Assembly (NCBI GenBank): GCA_001579985.1
Contig: LRSR01002946.1
Span: 1-38,031 of the forward strand
DNA: 38,031 nt
Source of the DNA: Hypsibius dujardini
Lineage: Eukaryota; Tardigrada; Eutardigrada; Parachela; Hypsibiidae
Reading direction: 5' to 3'
A program made the translations under genes and the position numbers. How positions within the stretch are numbered: the first letter of the stretch is position 1; every line of letters begins with the position of its first letter. The notes beneath the pieces are model-generated. The model did not search any database, was not told the origin of the DNA, and worked only from the letters and a program-made list of their open reading frames with translations. This document shows, piece after piece, positions 1-11,219 of this stretch.

Positions 1-97
1 ACATCTCTCCACCAACATCTCATCCCCCCCCCACCTACCTCACACCATCTACCACGCGTCACCTACCACCCATCACCTATCACCATAAACAGGCAAG

Positions 98-789
98 GGT
101 GCGCAGACGTTGTGTCCCTAGACATTGTGTCTCTCAGATATTGTGTCCTATCTATCAGACATTCTATTTTTTCGACATTTTGTCTTTCAGACATTGCGTC
201 TTTAGGACATTGCGTCTTTCTGACATTACGTCCCGTCCGCAAGACAGTGTTCTCACGACATTTTGCCTTACCTTTTTACCAGATATTAGGCCATGTTAGC
301 TGGGCAATTTACTAAGCATAACGCAGACGCTGTGAGCTTTTTCAACCACCCTGTCTTTAACCAGTTTGTTGATTCAGTCATTCAATAAATTACAAATTCG
401 ACGTTGTCGGAGAACCTGACTAAACATCACCCTTGCTATAACTTTTTAAAAATTGAAGCTCTATGTTACAGCATATTTTAGAACTTCTCGCTCGAAGTAA
501 GAGCTTTCAAATATGTGGTACAAATAAGAGGTGCAGAGGTCAAAGATTCCCCGCTGGGAGTCAAGACGGGCGAGGCCATATTAAAAAATACAGTATGTTT
601 AAAGTCTGACAGTTAATCCACGGCCAGAATAACTGGGGACAGTCTATCTATCTAGCCATAATGTCTGTGGGGACAAAATGTTCACGGCCAAAATTTCTGG
701 GGACAATCTGTCCACCTTACCAAAATGCTGTGAAAAAAAACACAATTTCTGGAGGACAGAATGTTGAGGGACACAACGTCGGTATGCCG
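98..789. mobile_element. MITE-like inverted-repeat element with 8-bp target-site duplication
   Basis: The 8-mer CAGGCAAG occurs at 90-97 and again at 790-797, directly flanking the element. The left end reads GACGTTGTGTCCCT (from about 107) and the right end reads AGGGACACAACGTC (about 767-780), its exact reverse complement. The termini are built of degenerate 16-17 bp tandem units around GACATTGTGTC on the left and their complements, GGGGACAAAATGTC-like, on the right. No transposase is visible, so it looks non-autonomous. An 8-bp duplication is what hAT superfamily elements generate; that assignment is an inference. Short ORFs inside are repeat translations and are not called. Confidence 0.72.
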
Positions 790-1160
790 CAGGCAAGCTC
801 ATTAATTTCTCAATATCAAAAGGACCGCGTTGCATGTTGATTCTCCTACTAAAGCTTGCACCCTCCCTCTAACAATGAGTGAGGATATTTGAAGGTCGAA
901 AGAGCAAACAAACTGCAATTGCCGCAGTGTTATTTTAAGCTAGCAAAGTTAAACACACGCCTCACAAATCCAATAAAGGTCTTGTAGGCAAACATGAACA
1001 ATTTTCTTAACAAACAACGGTCCATCCGAATCACTTGCGTTCCAAAATCAACACGCAAACTTTAAGCCTAGCCTGCTTCCGTTACTTTTGAATGATCATT
1101 CTATGTAATTTTCAAGTTATTACTTAGTCCTCTCAAAATTATTTCTGTCAATATCTCCAC
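790..1160. other. 5' flank of LRR gene 1, no gene seen
   Basis: This is AT-rich sequence between the MITE and gene 1. I see no coding pattern or recognisable repeat other than the target-site copy at its left edge. Confidence 0.5.
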
Positions 1161-1170
1161 TTATATATAT
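1161..1170 (+). promoter_or_regulatory. TATA-like box of LRR gene 1
   Basis: TTATATATAT lies 53-62 bp before the ATG at 1223, a distance compatible with a transcription start near 1190-1200 and a very short 5' UTR. The ATG sits in a good eukaryotic start context (CACCATGA). Position-based inference only. Confidence 0.35.
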
Positions 1171-1222
1171 CTCATATTTCCGTGATCTCGCAAACTTCAT
1201 AAGGAAGGTCTGCCGCTTCACC

Positions 1223-3795
1223 ATGACTGCCAGGAGGTGGTTGCTAGCCTTGACCCTTGCATTCACAATTGCAATAGGCCGAGCAAATCAAGGCCATCCA
1301 AATGTGCCTCATCCCACCTGTCAGAACGTTCTCAGCGATCGAGAGCCAACCACAATAGTCAGATGCAACCAGGGAACAGACATGTACGTCATTCCTGACA
1401 ACTTCACCAGTGCTCTCATCCACGCCAAAGTTGTTATCCTAGAAATCAAGGGTGGATCAGTACGGAATACCGGCGCCGCTTCCCTCCCGACAAGGTCGAC
1501 GCTACAAACCGTTCAACTTGAGCAGTTGAACCTTGCAGATGCCAGCCCGCGCTTCCCCATGAACATTTTTTTCGTTAACGTAAGATCCCACTTGAGAAAG
1601 ATCAGTTTGCGCCACGTTAAGCTTCTACACCTTTCGAGCACGGATTTTGAGGGCTTTTTGCTCTTGGAACAAATCCATTTAGTAGCAGTTCAAGTGAACT
1701 CACTAGGTGCATCCATATTTGAAAGTGTTACGTCTGACGCCTCGCTGCCCATGCTGTTAGACTTCCAGCTGAGTGAAGGAACGATAGAATTCATGGATTG
1801 GAGTTTTCTGCGACCGGTTGCAAAAAGCCTAACGGTAATTCTTAAGCAATGTCAGAGAAAATGCACCCAATCGCGAGATGCATGAATTTCACTTGTGGAA
1901 ATACAATCTTGCAGGAATTAAGTTGGGATTTCTGTATGTTTGTTCATTTTAGAATCTTAAAATGGACCAATTAGATCTCTCTGAAAACACATGGCATTGT
2001 TCGGGTGATGTGTTCGAACTTGATCGAGTATCTACCGTCTCCCTTCGCAATAACAACCTCACACGAATTCCGCACTGCCTACTGAGTAGCTTGAGCCCAA
2101 AAGCTTTAACTTCACTCCTCCTTGAAAGTTCGCAGACGGCGTTCTGCTCTACTTCCAAGTCATGCGGTTGCTGCTACTTGAGGCCCCTAGTATCCTGGCT
2201 GAGAAATGCCCGCCTTCTTCAAGCGACAAAGTCTATTACGTGCGGTCAAAAGAAGTTCACATTCAAGCAATTCCCGACGAAGATCGACTACCAGTCCTAT
2301 TGTAAGTTCATATGACAGCAACAATCTGATCTGACGCTTGCATATTGGTAATTCTTAATTTCAGGTCGCGCAACGACAACCCAACGGCCAACCACCACCG
2401 CAGCACAATTTTCCCATTCTCCTCCAACCATCACAGTGGCCAGCTCATCGACGGACCATTTGATGATTAACGCCTCTATAGCCCGTACGTGCAGAGGAAT
2501 AACTTCAAACAAATCCGTATTTGAGATTCGGGGAGGGCGTTGATCGCTACTTTTCTTATCGCGCCTACTCTAAGAACTTGATGTCGTATCAAAATCTCGT
2601 TGAAACTAGCCTCTGAGAAAAGAAGTTGGGGTCGATGCACCGCACCTTTGGCGCCACGACCTGGAACGGGGGGACGGTACCCTGCACGGCCGAGTGGCCC
2701 CGACGCTCCGGAGCATTATTTTTGCAGATCCATTTTTTGATATGACATTTTGTGCGGACGACAAACAACCCGCGGTGCCCTGAGGGAGAGTTGATCCCCC
2801 TTGGTAGGGCAAACCCGGCTCTGCGTTGAAGTATGCTTTAAGGGGAGAGAGGAACACTATTCTTATCGATATTGAAACCAGATTACCACACAGGAAAGGA
2901 GAGGAGGGAATTGTTTCGATAATTTTTGTGTGTTTCCAAATGTTTTATGGCCTGGCTGGGCGCTTTCTACGCGCGCGAGTTAAACCACACAATGAATAAC
3001 CAATTGAATCCTCTTTTAGAATGTGTGGTCATATAGTGGCATGCGCGGCGCCATAAGCTTATGGAGCTCTGTCAAATACTGTCCAAAAAAATTTCAATTC
3101 GCTCCTTGATGCGTTTAACAATGGACTCCATTTTCTACAGATTCAAGCGTTTTATCTACCCAAAAATTATCAGCGAGTGTGTCCACAACTTCCTATCAGG
3201 CCACAACTGTACTCGACTGGCAACCGTCTACAGTAGTAATGTCGACCAACCCGTCAGCAGACCATTCTGTGACTGCTTCCTCATTGGAACGTTAGTACAT
3301 AATATTTTCAAGAGTTCTACCATATTAGTCTTCAAGAAGTTGCCTGCTTGCTTAGATTCCAGTCAGGGCGGGGTTCAAACCCTCTCAACCAGGCCATGGA
3401 TCACTGCGGAGCGAACCACTACCATCATGGAAACGCAGTCCACTTTGAACCCTTCGACGAGCTCTCCCACCCAACTGACGGTTGTATCAACGGCGGCGCA
3501 TGATGCTTCAATATCAAGTCTGGGCGCTGGTGGAATCGTTACTACAACGGCAGGGAAAACTATTGATAAAAACACAACAACTTCCATGAGCGGCATTACA
3601 CGTAATGGTGAACCGAGTACAACATCCTTAACTGGAAGTACAAAATATCTAAAATCAGATGCATTATCCACTGATGGACCTACTGCGGAGGGGATTACTA
3701 GGGGTGCATCAAGATCGTCCAGCCATAAGTGCAGCATTCGTTTCACTCTTTTTACAGGCATTTTCTCTGTGCTGTTCGTTGTCCCTTTCGTTTAA
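1223..3795 (+). CDS. LRR gene 1: secreted LRR protein with mucin-like stalk and GPI-type C-terminus (5 exons, 556 aa)
   Basis: Exons inferred from GT-AG sites, frame and paralogy are 1223-1834, 1953-2301, 2365-2484, 3141-3290 and 3356-3795, totalling 1671 bp with no internal stop. Exon 1 encodes a signal peptide (about 1-22), an LRRNT-like cap with Cys33 and Cys48 before 'YVIPDNF', and degenerate leucine-rich repeats ending 'MDWSFLRPV'. Exon 2 (residues 205-321) holds 'WHCSG' and an LRRCT-like cluster 'SCGCCYLRPLVSWLRNA...TCG'. Exons 3-5 are rich in Thr, Ser and Pro, a mucin-like stalk; introns 2-4 are all phase 1, so stalk exons are symmetric cassettes. The protein ends in a hydrophobic stretch ('FTLFTGIFSVLFVVPFV') with no cytoplasmic tail, as in a GPI-anchor signal; a tail-anchored TM is the alternative. 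N-glycosylation sequons occur (NFT, NLT, NAS, NTT). It would act on the cell surface. Ligand unknown. Intron 3 (2485-3140) carries a short stretch near 2850 resembling the 3'-flank repeats of genes C and D. Confidence 0.85.
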
Positions 3796-4387
3796 CGGAA
3801 CACGACGACGGACATTTCACGAAATGTATGTCCAAACTGTCGTTAAAACAGAATGGGATTTCTAAGTACTTTAGTATAGTAAACAACTTTATATCTCATT
3901 GGGTAAAGATGTTTTCATTAAAAATGGAGACTTCTACGTTATCCCGGACAAATTTAACCTCACGCGGATAAGTTTCGACGTCATCCACATCCAAGTCACG
4001 GGAGGATCGGTGCGGATTGATGAGATCACGTCTCTGCCTACCAGACCGACATTAGGGATCATAGAATTTGAGCTATTCAATCGCCGCAAAAACAGCCCAC
4101 GCTTTCCTATGCAAGAGTTTTTAGCCAATGTTACGTCCCATTTGATGACGATCAGCTTAGTTGGCGTCAAGCTTCGCTACCTACAAAGCGCTGACTTTGT
4201 TGGGTTTGTGAGACTGGAAACTCTTCGCTTAATGCAAGTGCAAGTGGATCTGTTAGACGCGTCAATATTTCAAGGCGAGACGTCACTCCCAAGGTTGTTC
4301 GATTTGGAGATTAGTGGTGAAACGATCAAACGCATGGACTGGAGTTTCTTGAAACCGGTGTCAACAAGCCTTAGAGTTGGCGTAACC

Positions 4388-4468
4388 CACCTGTCTGTCT
4401 CTCTGTCTGTCTCTCTGTCTCTCTGTCTGTCTATTTGTCTCTCTGTCTGTCTGTCGGTCTGTCTCCCT
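4388..4468 (+). repeat. CTGT/CTCTGT microsatellite in intron 1 of LRR gene 2
   Basis: Roughly 80 bp of CTGTCTGT and CTCTGTCT units start just after the decayed exon 1 donor. The same microsatellite type lies next to the exon 1 donor of genes B and C, in the opposite orientation relative to the gene. Confidence 0.8.
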
Positions 4469-4481
4469 GCTAGGTTGGTAT

Positions 4482-4602
4482 CAGAGATGTGCAACTCCGG
4501 AAAAAAGCAATTCCAACTCCACTCCAACTCCGGGCCAACTCCGGCTGGATCAACTCCCAAACTCCTAATATCGCAACTCCATTCCGGAGTCGCACATCTC
4601 TG
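4482..4602. mobile_element. 121-bp hAT-like MITE
   Basis: The element starts CAGAGATGTGC and ends GCACATCTCTG, perfect 11-bp terminal inverted repeats that extend imperfectly through ACTCCGG. It is flanked by perfect 8-bp duplications GTTGGTAT (4474-4481 and 4603-4610). The interior is short AACTCC-type repeats with no coding capacity. TIRs beginning CAG and 8-bp duplications are typical of hAT elements (established knowledge). It sits inside intron 1 of LRR gene 2. Confidence 0.85.
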
Positions 4603-5065
4603 GTTGGTATATTACCTCTCGAATTTTTTTGTAACTCCAGAATCTTAAGCTGGAGAATTTGAAACTACCGGAAAGCAGATGGAACTGTTCAGGAATTGGG
4701 TTTGAACTCGAACGAGCCTCGAACATTTCCCTTTGGAATCACAACTTCGAGAAAATCCAGCATTGCTTTCTAAAGAATTTAAGCGCGCAGGCTTTGTTGG
4801 CTCTCCACCTCCAAACTAAAGAGTCGTCATTTTGCCCTAAATCCAAGACCTGTGCCTGCTGTGATCTGAGTTTATTAACACATCGGCTCAGAGCTGCATC
4901 CCTACCTCTTGCAACATGTGCCATCACTTGCGGCGCAGATAAAACTACCTTCAGGAAATTCCCGGGAGTAATTATATACCATGCTAATTGTGAGTGAATT
5001 CGGTAGTTCGCTGAAGCTCTCAACAAAGCTTCATAACTGCAGGTCCCACATCGTTAGCTACGTAG

Positions 5066-6011
5066 CAAATCACCACAATCGAAGTCACTTCTACGATGCT
5101 TAAATTGACCAACCCAAGAGCTGTGACTAGTTCGGCAGCGGCTCGTGAATGCGGATAACTAATACAAAATTCTACAACCCGAGTTGTTTGTGTGTATCGA
5201 TGGGATAAAAAAAGATCCTACACTGTATTAAGTACTGACAGGGTAAACTAATACATATGAATTGATACCAAAACTGATTTGATTGATTGGCTGATTTAGC
5301 GCAAACAAGCACAAATGCATGAGTACCTAACCGCCACAAAATCCAACAAAAAAACATTAACGAGAATGTTCCCGTCAATGGTTGCGATCAACGAAAAAGC
5401 CAAAACAAATTTGCTGAACCAGTTTGAACAAGTGATCAACCCGAGTTGTTAAGGAAAACCGATCAACGAATTTCGGAAATTCGATTATTGCATTTGGGTG
5501 AGCGGTAGGGCAGTCGAGCTGTCAACAATCGAAAAATGCGAATGGACCAATCACCGGCCTTGGTTTTGACGCACACGGCTCAACACTTCGCAGGCTCGCT
5601 GATACCCATTTTTGATATCTTTTTGACAGTATTTATTGACAGGCGCATTGTCTCTATTTTTGCAGTAGACAATTTTATTGACTATTGACACATCTCTTAT
5701 CACAATGCGTCACCGGTGCTAAGTATCACAAAGCATTGTCCGTAATATTTGATCAAACACAACTACCTTAAGTTTGCGGCGCCAATCTATTATCCATACA
5801 AATAATCTTTCGTCGCCCCTGTGCGAACAATACCACTCGAGCAACGTTCAAACGACAGGACAGGGGTGAGATAAATGAATCAAAAGTGTAATAAACCGAC
5901 TTATTAGTTAAGAAATGTAATATCCTCAAAGGTATTCAACATCGACTGAAAAATTGAGTCTACCATACTAAAGCCTATGGCTAGGTTAGCAAGTACAAAT
6001 AATTTGCCCCT
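5066..6011. other. Intergenic region and 3' flank of the LRR-RTK, no gene seen
   Basis: This lies between the convergent LRR gene 2 relic and the LRR-RTK. On the minus strand, AATAAA (TTTATT on the plus strand) occurs near 5632 and 5671 and could serve as poly(A) signals for the kinase gene, about 340-380 nt past its stop. No other coding pattern was recognised. Confidence 0.4.
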
Positions 6012-9000
6012 TCACGCGGATGAGGTATATTGAAAAATTGCTTTATCCAGTTCGCGGAAGATCACTGGTTCCTTTTCTAAACACAAGTACGGGGAAAGAA
6101 TGGCGCTGTCACCCAAGTCCCTGTCTAGAGAATCCGCAATGGTCGCAAACGTTGGTCTATCCTCGGGTTCCAAGAGCCAACAGGACCTCATGAGTTCATA
6201 CCTAACGGTTTGATTAATCATATAATTCACTCTGAATAATATGAGGCACCAGAGACTCGTTTAGGGTCCTTACAAACCAGAATCTGGACCCTGCATGGTA
6301 AGGCTAAGGGGTGGACAGAGGGGCAAAATGCCTCTTTCCAAAATTGTACCTATAATTTGGACTTTCGTTCCTAATCATTTTGAAACGTGTGGAAATCTGT
6401 GGGCCCGATTTCCAAGGGCACCCTGGGATTTCGAAACATTTTCAAAGACGTCAATTTCTCCATCAAATTTAATTCATTCTCTAATGTGTCTAACATCAAT
6501 TTGAGAGTAATGAATAAATAGCTTACGTTCGGCTACAACAAACCTCAAAGTTGTAAAAAAAATTGAAGTTTCTGACAATGTTTTGAAATCGGATCCCAGA
6601 CCTCCACAATTTTCAGAAAGATTAGGAATGAATGTCCGATTTTTAGGTGTTTTAGGAAAAATGCATTTTGCCTCTTTACCCACCCTGGCCCTACCACGTG
6701 AAGTCAGGGTTCCGACTTGTAAAAACCCTAAACGGGCTTCCGTGAGACACCAAGCGTTAGCCTACATTCTTAGCGTTGCATGTACGGGGCGATTCATCTG
6801 GTGACCTTCCAAGAGCCACTCCGCAAAGCCATGTGCCGATAGTTTTGCGACATCTAAACCGGCAAACGGGGCGTTCCCCATGCTGTATATTTCCCAGACC
6901 AGAACTCCGTATGACCAAACATCGGTCAGTTGTGAAAAGACTCGTGTCGTGATGGACTCCGGTGACATCCATAAAACTGGAAGTGCTGTCTAAAAAATTC
7001 CACCTCAAGTGAACAACCCAACTGCGACCTGAGCTTTTCGGGAAAGGTCAGTTACAGCTCTTCGTTTCGTATTGATTACATTGCTGTATATTACTTACGA
7101 AGACGTTGGACACCGTGTACAAGACTTCCTCATGGCGGGCTAGACCGAAATCCGCAATTTTCAATATACAGTTTTCGCTCACGAGAACATTTCGTGCAGC
7201 CAAATCGCGGTGTATTATGTGTCTTGTAGTGAGATACAGCATACCGCGAGCTATCTGATGACAGAACTGGAGGAGGTCGTTGGTGGATAAGATGAACTGC
7301 TTCATGGCTGTGTGGTCACTCGGTATGTCATTGTTCACTTGATAGGCAAACCATAGTCGCTCCATGGCCGCCTGGTCGAACTCCAATGCAGTCCCGTCCT
7401 CGTCGACATGGGAATAAATGCCGCCATCCAGTCGGCTTCGCAGGTACGAAAGCAGGGATCCGTACTGGCAATATTCCATGATCAGAAAAGGCTGACCTGT
7501 TGTTTGGCACAAGAAAATGTTGCATGCAAAGTCATTGACTAGTTTTGGCTGTAGAGATGAATTACGCTAATTATATTTACCCTTTGACACAATTCCCAGA
7601 ATGTTCACAATGTTAATGTGCCGGCCGCACTTCATCATCACTTTGATCTCTTCGGCGAAGAGGCGCGCCTGTTCCTGATCTCCTGGATCCAGGTAGGTCT
7701 TGGCAGCCACGGTAACTTCCCTCTTGACCGTTGTTTGTAATTTTGAGACTATTGCCTTATAAACGGTACCAAAGGCCCCACCACCCAGCACTTCACCACC
7801 TGTAATCATGAATTATATGGCATATTTAAATTAACCAAAGAAGAATATTTTCGCAAACTTCTGTGTGGGTAACTAAAATGGTTGATATAAGACAAAGGAC
7901 TCGGTCCCGCATGAGTAACGGTCTTTTCTCGACAGGGCAGTTTAGCATCTGGATAAAAGGAACCCTTCTTTGATTGAAAAACGCACCCCCATGGGTCAAC
8001 TATGAAGGTCGACTATGGTGGCTATTATATTGAAAACTTCACAATTTCACACATTTGGTTATCGAGATTGAAGACCAAGGACCGAGCAAGGGAGATCTCG
8101 TATAAAATGTTCAAAATTTAAACACGTTAGAACAATGTTCCATTAAGTTTTCGTCTAAGAAAGTTGCCCCCTAAATCTGGTGGCGAATGACTTACTTATC
8201 CGAATTTGACTCGGTGCGACATCCAACAATCGTGTGTACTTTGCGAACAAAGCTGCCGTCTTCGGTTCCAGTAAATCTGACTGGATGAACAATGGGACCT
8301 TTGACGGCCAGCTATGCGCATGCATGTTGCGCGCTGCATTGGACCGTGCCAGCAATCGCCTCCGAAATGCCACAAGTGCCGCCACACCGATCAGCACCGT
8401 GACCGCAGCAACGGAACTAGCGATCGCTGACAGGACAGTCGCCGATGGTGTTCCGTTTGAGTCAGCTCTTGTGGACGTACTTTTGTCACCAACTACAGTG
8501 CTCACAAACGTCGAAAGGGATCTATGAGTTGTGCTACGGCTGGTTACAGGACGACTCGAGACTGCCGCACTGGTCGAGGTAGGGGTTGTGATCATGTAAT
8601 CAGGTCCCTGACTGAGATGCGTGACAGGGTCAGTGGTTGGTATGTCGGCTTCAGTGACCGGTACCGAGGCGGTTGTTGAGCTCACTTCCATCTCATTACC
8701 TGTAGTAACAAAGTCGTCATTATGAGCAAGTAGAACGGTCCCTTTTCTTCCATATCTTAACACCCTGGTAAATTGATTTCTTGAGACGAGCGCTTTGTAT
8801 AAACGACTACCTCAAATTCGTAATCTGTTTGTGATACAATTGTAAGTTAAGGACAATCCATCCCCCACAACACTCCCCCTCCCCCCAGGCGGAAACGTTT
8901 GCCGACGAAAATATTTTGTTCTTGTAGTGTTTCATCAAATGGCGTCAGAGCATACGTATTCGCAGCGTTTATTATTTCGCTATTTGAAACTCACTAGTCT

Positions 9001-10474
9001 CCTTGGTTTTGCACAACCTTATAATGTAAAACGAGGACGCACCTCGTTAATCTGTCTGCGCACGTGCCTGTTCTCTGTTAATCTCAATTCACAAGTCAGA
9101 TGGATCTCTCGAACGACTGAAGCGTGCTAGCAGCGTGCAGATAACTGAAAAAAAGTGCCACCTATCCTGTTTTTCTCGTTGATCTTCTCAATCAAGGAGA
9201 TACGTCAGTTTGAATTAGCGGAATAAAAGCTTCCAGTAATGAAACTTTGACGCCCCTTAATATTTCGATGGGCACGCTAATGAGATACCGTATAATTATT
9301 AAGCGGTCGGCGGGCATAATTAACTAGATAGATAAAGCACATACATATTCAGGGCAATACAATGGAAACTCACACATTTCATAATTCAGTTGTCCGGGGT
9401 AGGCTCCATTCTCATACTTAATTGGAGGATTCCCACAGTTAATGGAGGATATTTTTCGGTGGGCAGAGTCTCGCACCCACTTTGCCAGTGAGCTAAGGTC
9501 GCAACAGCCACAGTCACGTGAGTCGCGGCAGTACGGGTTATTGCCAGAGTAGAGGTGCAAGAACAGGAACGTCGTCGTGGAGCGGAAAGTGTTCATGACG
9601 CAGTCAGGGAGGAATGTGATGATATTTTCCGACAAGTCAGCAGTCGTCAGAACTCCAAGCTCAAATTTTGGATCTGAGCATGTCCAATTGGAGTTTGAAC
9701 GTATTGAGGACGTCAACCTTAACGTCTATAGAAATGAACAGAAAATTTACAATATATTGACTGCAGCTAAAATATTTAATCGGAAGGGACACAGACAAAG
9801 GTGGATCAGCCTTTGCATTTTCGACGCCTTGTCGCTTGCATTTAGAAAACCGTACTTTATTGTCATCTCGTGACAACAAATACCTTGAGATTTCCTGATA
9901 CAGGCTTCAGAAACGACCAGTCTATCGAGTGGAGATAGTTAGTCCCGATATTAACCATAGTCACCATCGATAGGTCCTCAAAAATATCTGGTGCGATAGC
10001 GCTAATGAAGACCTTCTGCATCGTAATTTCCTCTAACTTGAAGAAGCTCTGAAACTCGTCTCTTTCCAAATACAGAATTTTTACGTTGCTGAGAAAAAGG
10101 ATCTTCAAATGAGGCTTCACATCGTAGAAGAATGACATGATGGAGAAGCGCGGGTCCAAGTCCTCGGTATTGAAATTAAAAAGTGTGACATTGAGAAGGG
10201 ATGATCGTGGCGGGATTGCATATAAATCCTCAGCTCCGACGTAGCCTCTCGTAATCTCCAGAGAGTAGACACGTGGGTGGATGGAGGACAAGTCAAAGTT
10301 TTTAGGTATCATATACACAGCTTTTTTCATATCTGGGCATTGGACGTGGAAAAAACGAGAATTCACTTGTGAGTTTTTACAGTTTCCATGCGGCACTGAT
10401 CCGAAGGCCTGGGCTTTAACACCAGCAATGAGACATATGGAGATTGGGAGCGCAATGAGGAAGGAATAAGCCAT
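6012..10474 (-). CDS. LRR receptor tyrosine kinase (7 exons, 825 aa)
   Basis: Exons in gene order are 10474-9884, 9725-9374, 8699-8196, 7799-7581, 7496-7099, 6989-6766 and 6201-6012, totalling 2478 bp and open throughout; splice phases match at every junction. The ectodomain has a signal peptide, the family's two-Cys cap with 'YMIPKNF', LRR-like segments to '[14 protein letters not shown]', and in exon 2 the LRRCT-like '[16 protein letters not shown]...C'. Exon 3 gives a Thr/Ser-rich stalk (about 316-400), a TM helix (about 402-425, '[15 protein letters not shown]') with stop-transfer RRR, and a juxtamembrane segment. The kinase has a glycine loop GGGAFG (488-493), VAAK Lys516, 'HINIVNILG', a kinase insert of about 50-60 residues, HRDLAARN (Asp653), DFGLAR (Asp671), '[10 protein letters not shown]' and '[12 protein letters not shown]'. 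All key catalytic residues are present, so it should be active. The 'HxNIVN.LG' motif plus insert resembles the PDGFR/VEGFR/FGFR group. A short tail holds tyrosines (SPYL, QYTSS). It would phosphorylate itself and substrates at the plasma membrane on ligand binding. Ligand unknown. Confidence 0.93.
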
Positions 10475-10546
10475 AGTCTTGATGTTCGATTTTGATCGTG
10501 TAGATTGATGTTATTTTAGTTCTGCGACGATAGACTTGGGACTAGA

Positions 10547-10555
10547 TCCTTTTAT
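10547..10555 (-). promoter_or_regulatory. TATA-like box of the LRR-RTK gene
   Basis: Minus-strand ATAAAAGGA lies about 73 bp upstream of the start codon at 10474, compatible with a 5' UTR of roughly 45 nt. Inferred from sequence and spacing only. Confidence 0.4.
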
Positions 10556-11219
10556 TCACTCCCTGGATGTTGAAGATGAGCAAATCGGTTCCCCGAATCA
10601 GCAATTTATGATACCTAGTTGTACCAATGGTGAGCGTGTAAGGTGATGACCCATAAGAAAACAAAAGCGCTTCTTCATTTTTAACGCTCAGTCGATCCAG
10701 AATGATTGTCGTCTGGTCTTATGAGAACACCAATGGTCCCCGCGGGTCGCATAAAGAAACCTTCTAAAACATAATTTGCCGATCTTCTGCTTGTCTAATG
10801 CAACCACACATGACGACAATCCGTTGTTTGAATTCTTTCATTTGTCGGTGGATTAACATTTTGTTAAGGTTCGCACTTGTCCAAACATGGCGAGTGATTC
10901 CTTATCACAAGAGTTTGGATGACTTAAGCTGCTTTCAGGCATTGTTCAAGTCTTTTGTAAATACTATAGAAGCCCGCACTAGATGGGGTTCAGTGACGAC
11001 AGCTTGTGCTGTCTTGGAGTCGAGCAAATGATTGATGCCTATTCCGTGGCAGGTCGTTTTTACATTTTTTTCTCACTACCGAAACCCGAAATCCGAGCAG
11101 TGCCATGCTTGTTTGAGTTACGATAGTCTGCGTAGAATTTATTATCTTACCTTCACCTATTTCAGATTGAGTGAAAATCCCAATGCCTGCAACACTAAAT
11201 GGAAACACGAGGCTCTGAC
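10556..11219. other. Spacer between divergent LRR-RTK and LRR exon 1 relic
   Basis: The two genes are head-to-head about 745 bp apart start to start, so a shared regulatory region is possible. No coding pattern or repeat was recognised in it. Confidence 0.35.

Larger units (their letters stand above)
3899..5065 (+). pseudogene. LRR gene 2: decayed paralog of LRR gene 1
   Basis: The exon 1 homolog runs from about 3910 ('GDFYVIPDKF') to 4375 ('[14 protein letters not shown]'), and the exon 2 homolog is 4641-4989, exactly 349 bp as in the intact copies, with 'WNCSG' and 'CACCDLSLL...C'. Three defects are seen. No signal peptide or LRRNT first Cys lies upstream, where the paralogs have them in the same exon. 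The exon 1 donor reads AGA|GTTGGC instead of a GTAAGT-like site. The stalk exon after the acceptor at 5042 meets TAG at 5063-5065 after about seven codons, although a Thr/Ser-rich reading continues behind it. Intron 1 is filled by a CTGT microsatellite and a tiny MITE. Exon 2 itself is open, so decay looks fairly recent. A functional short product cannot be excluded but would lack export and anchoring. Confidence 0.75.

Noticed and set aside
3061-3355. ORF reading from 3061 into the last exon of LRR gene 1
   Set aside because: The Ser/Thr-rich stalk exon is in a different frame at 3141-3290 and ends like other stalk exons ('DHSVTASSLE'); the ORF frame here is a shadow.
3375-3761. 128-codon ORF antisense to the last exon of gene 1
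   Set aside because: It is a mirror of low-complexity Thr/Ser codons; no domain.
4376-4648. Extension of the LRR gene 2 exon 1 ORF into a Ser/Leu/Cys-rich stretch
   Set aside because: It is CTGT microsatellite plus a MITE lying where intron 1 occurs in all paralogs; exon 2 homology resumes at 4641.
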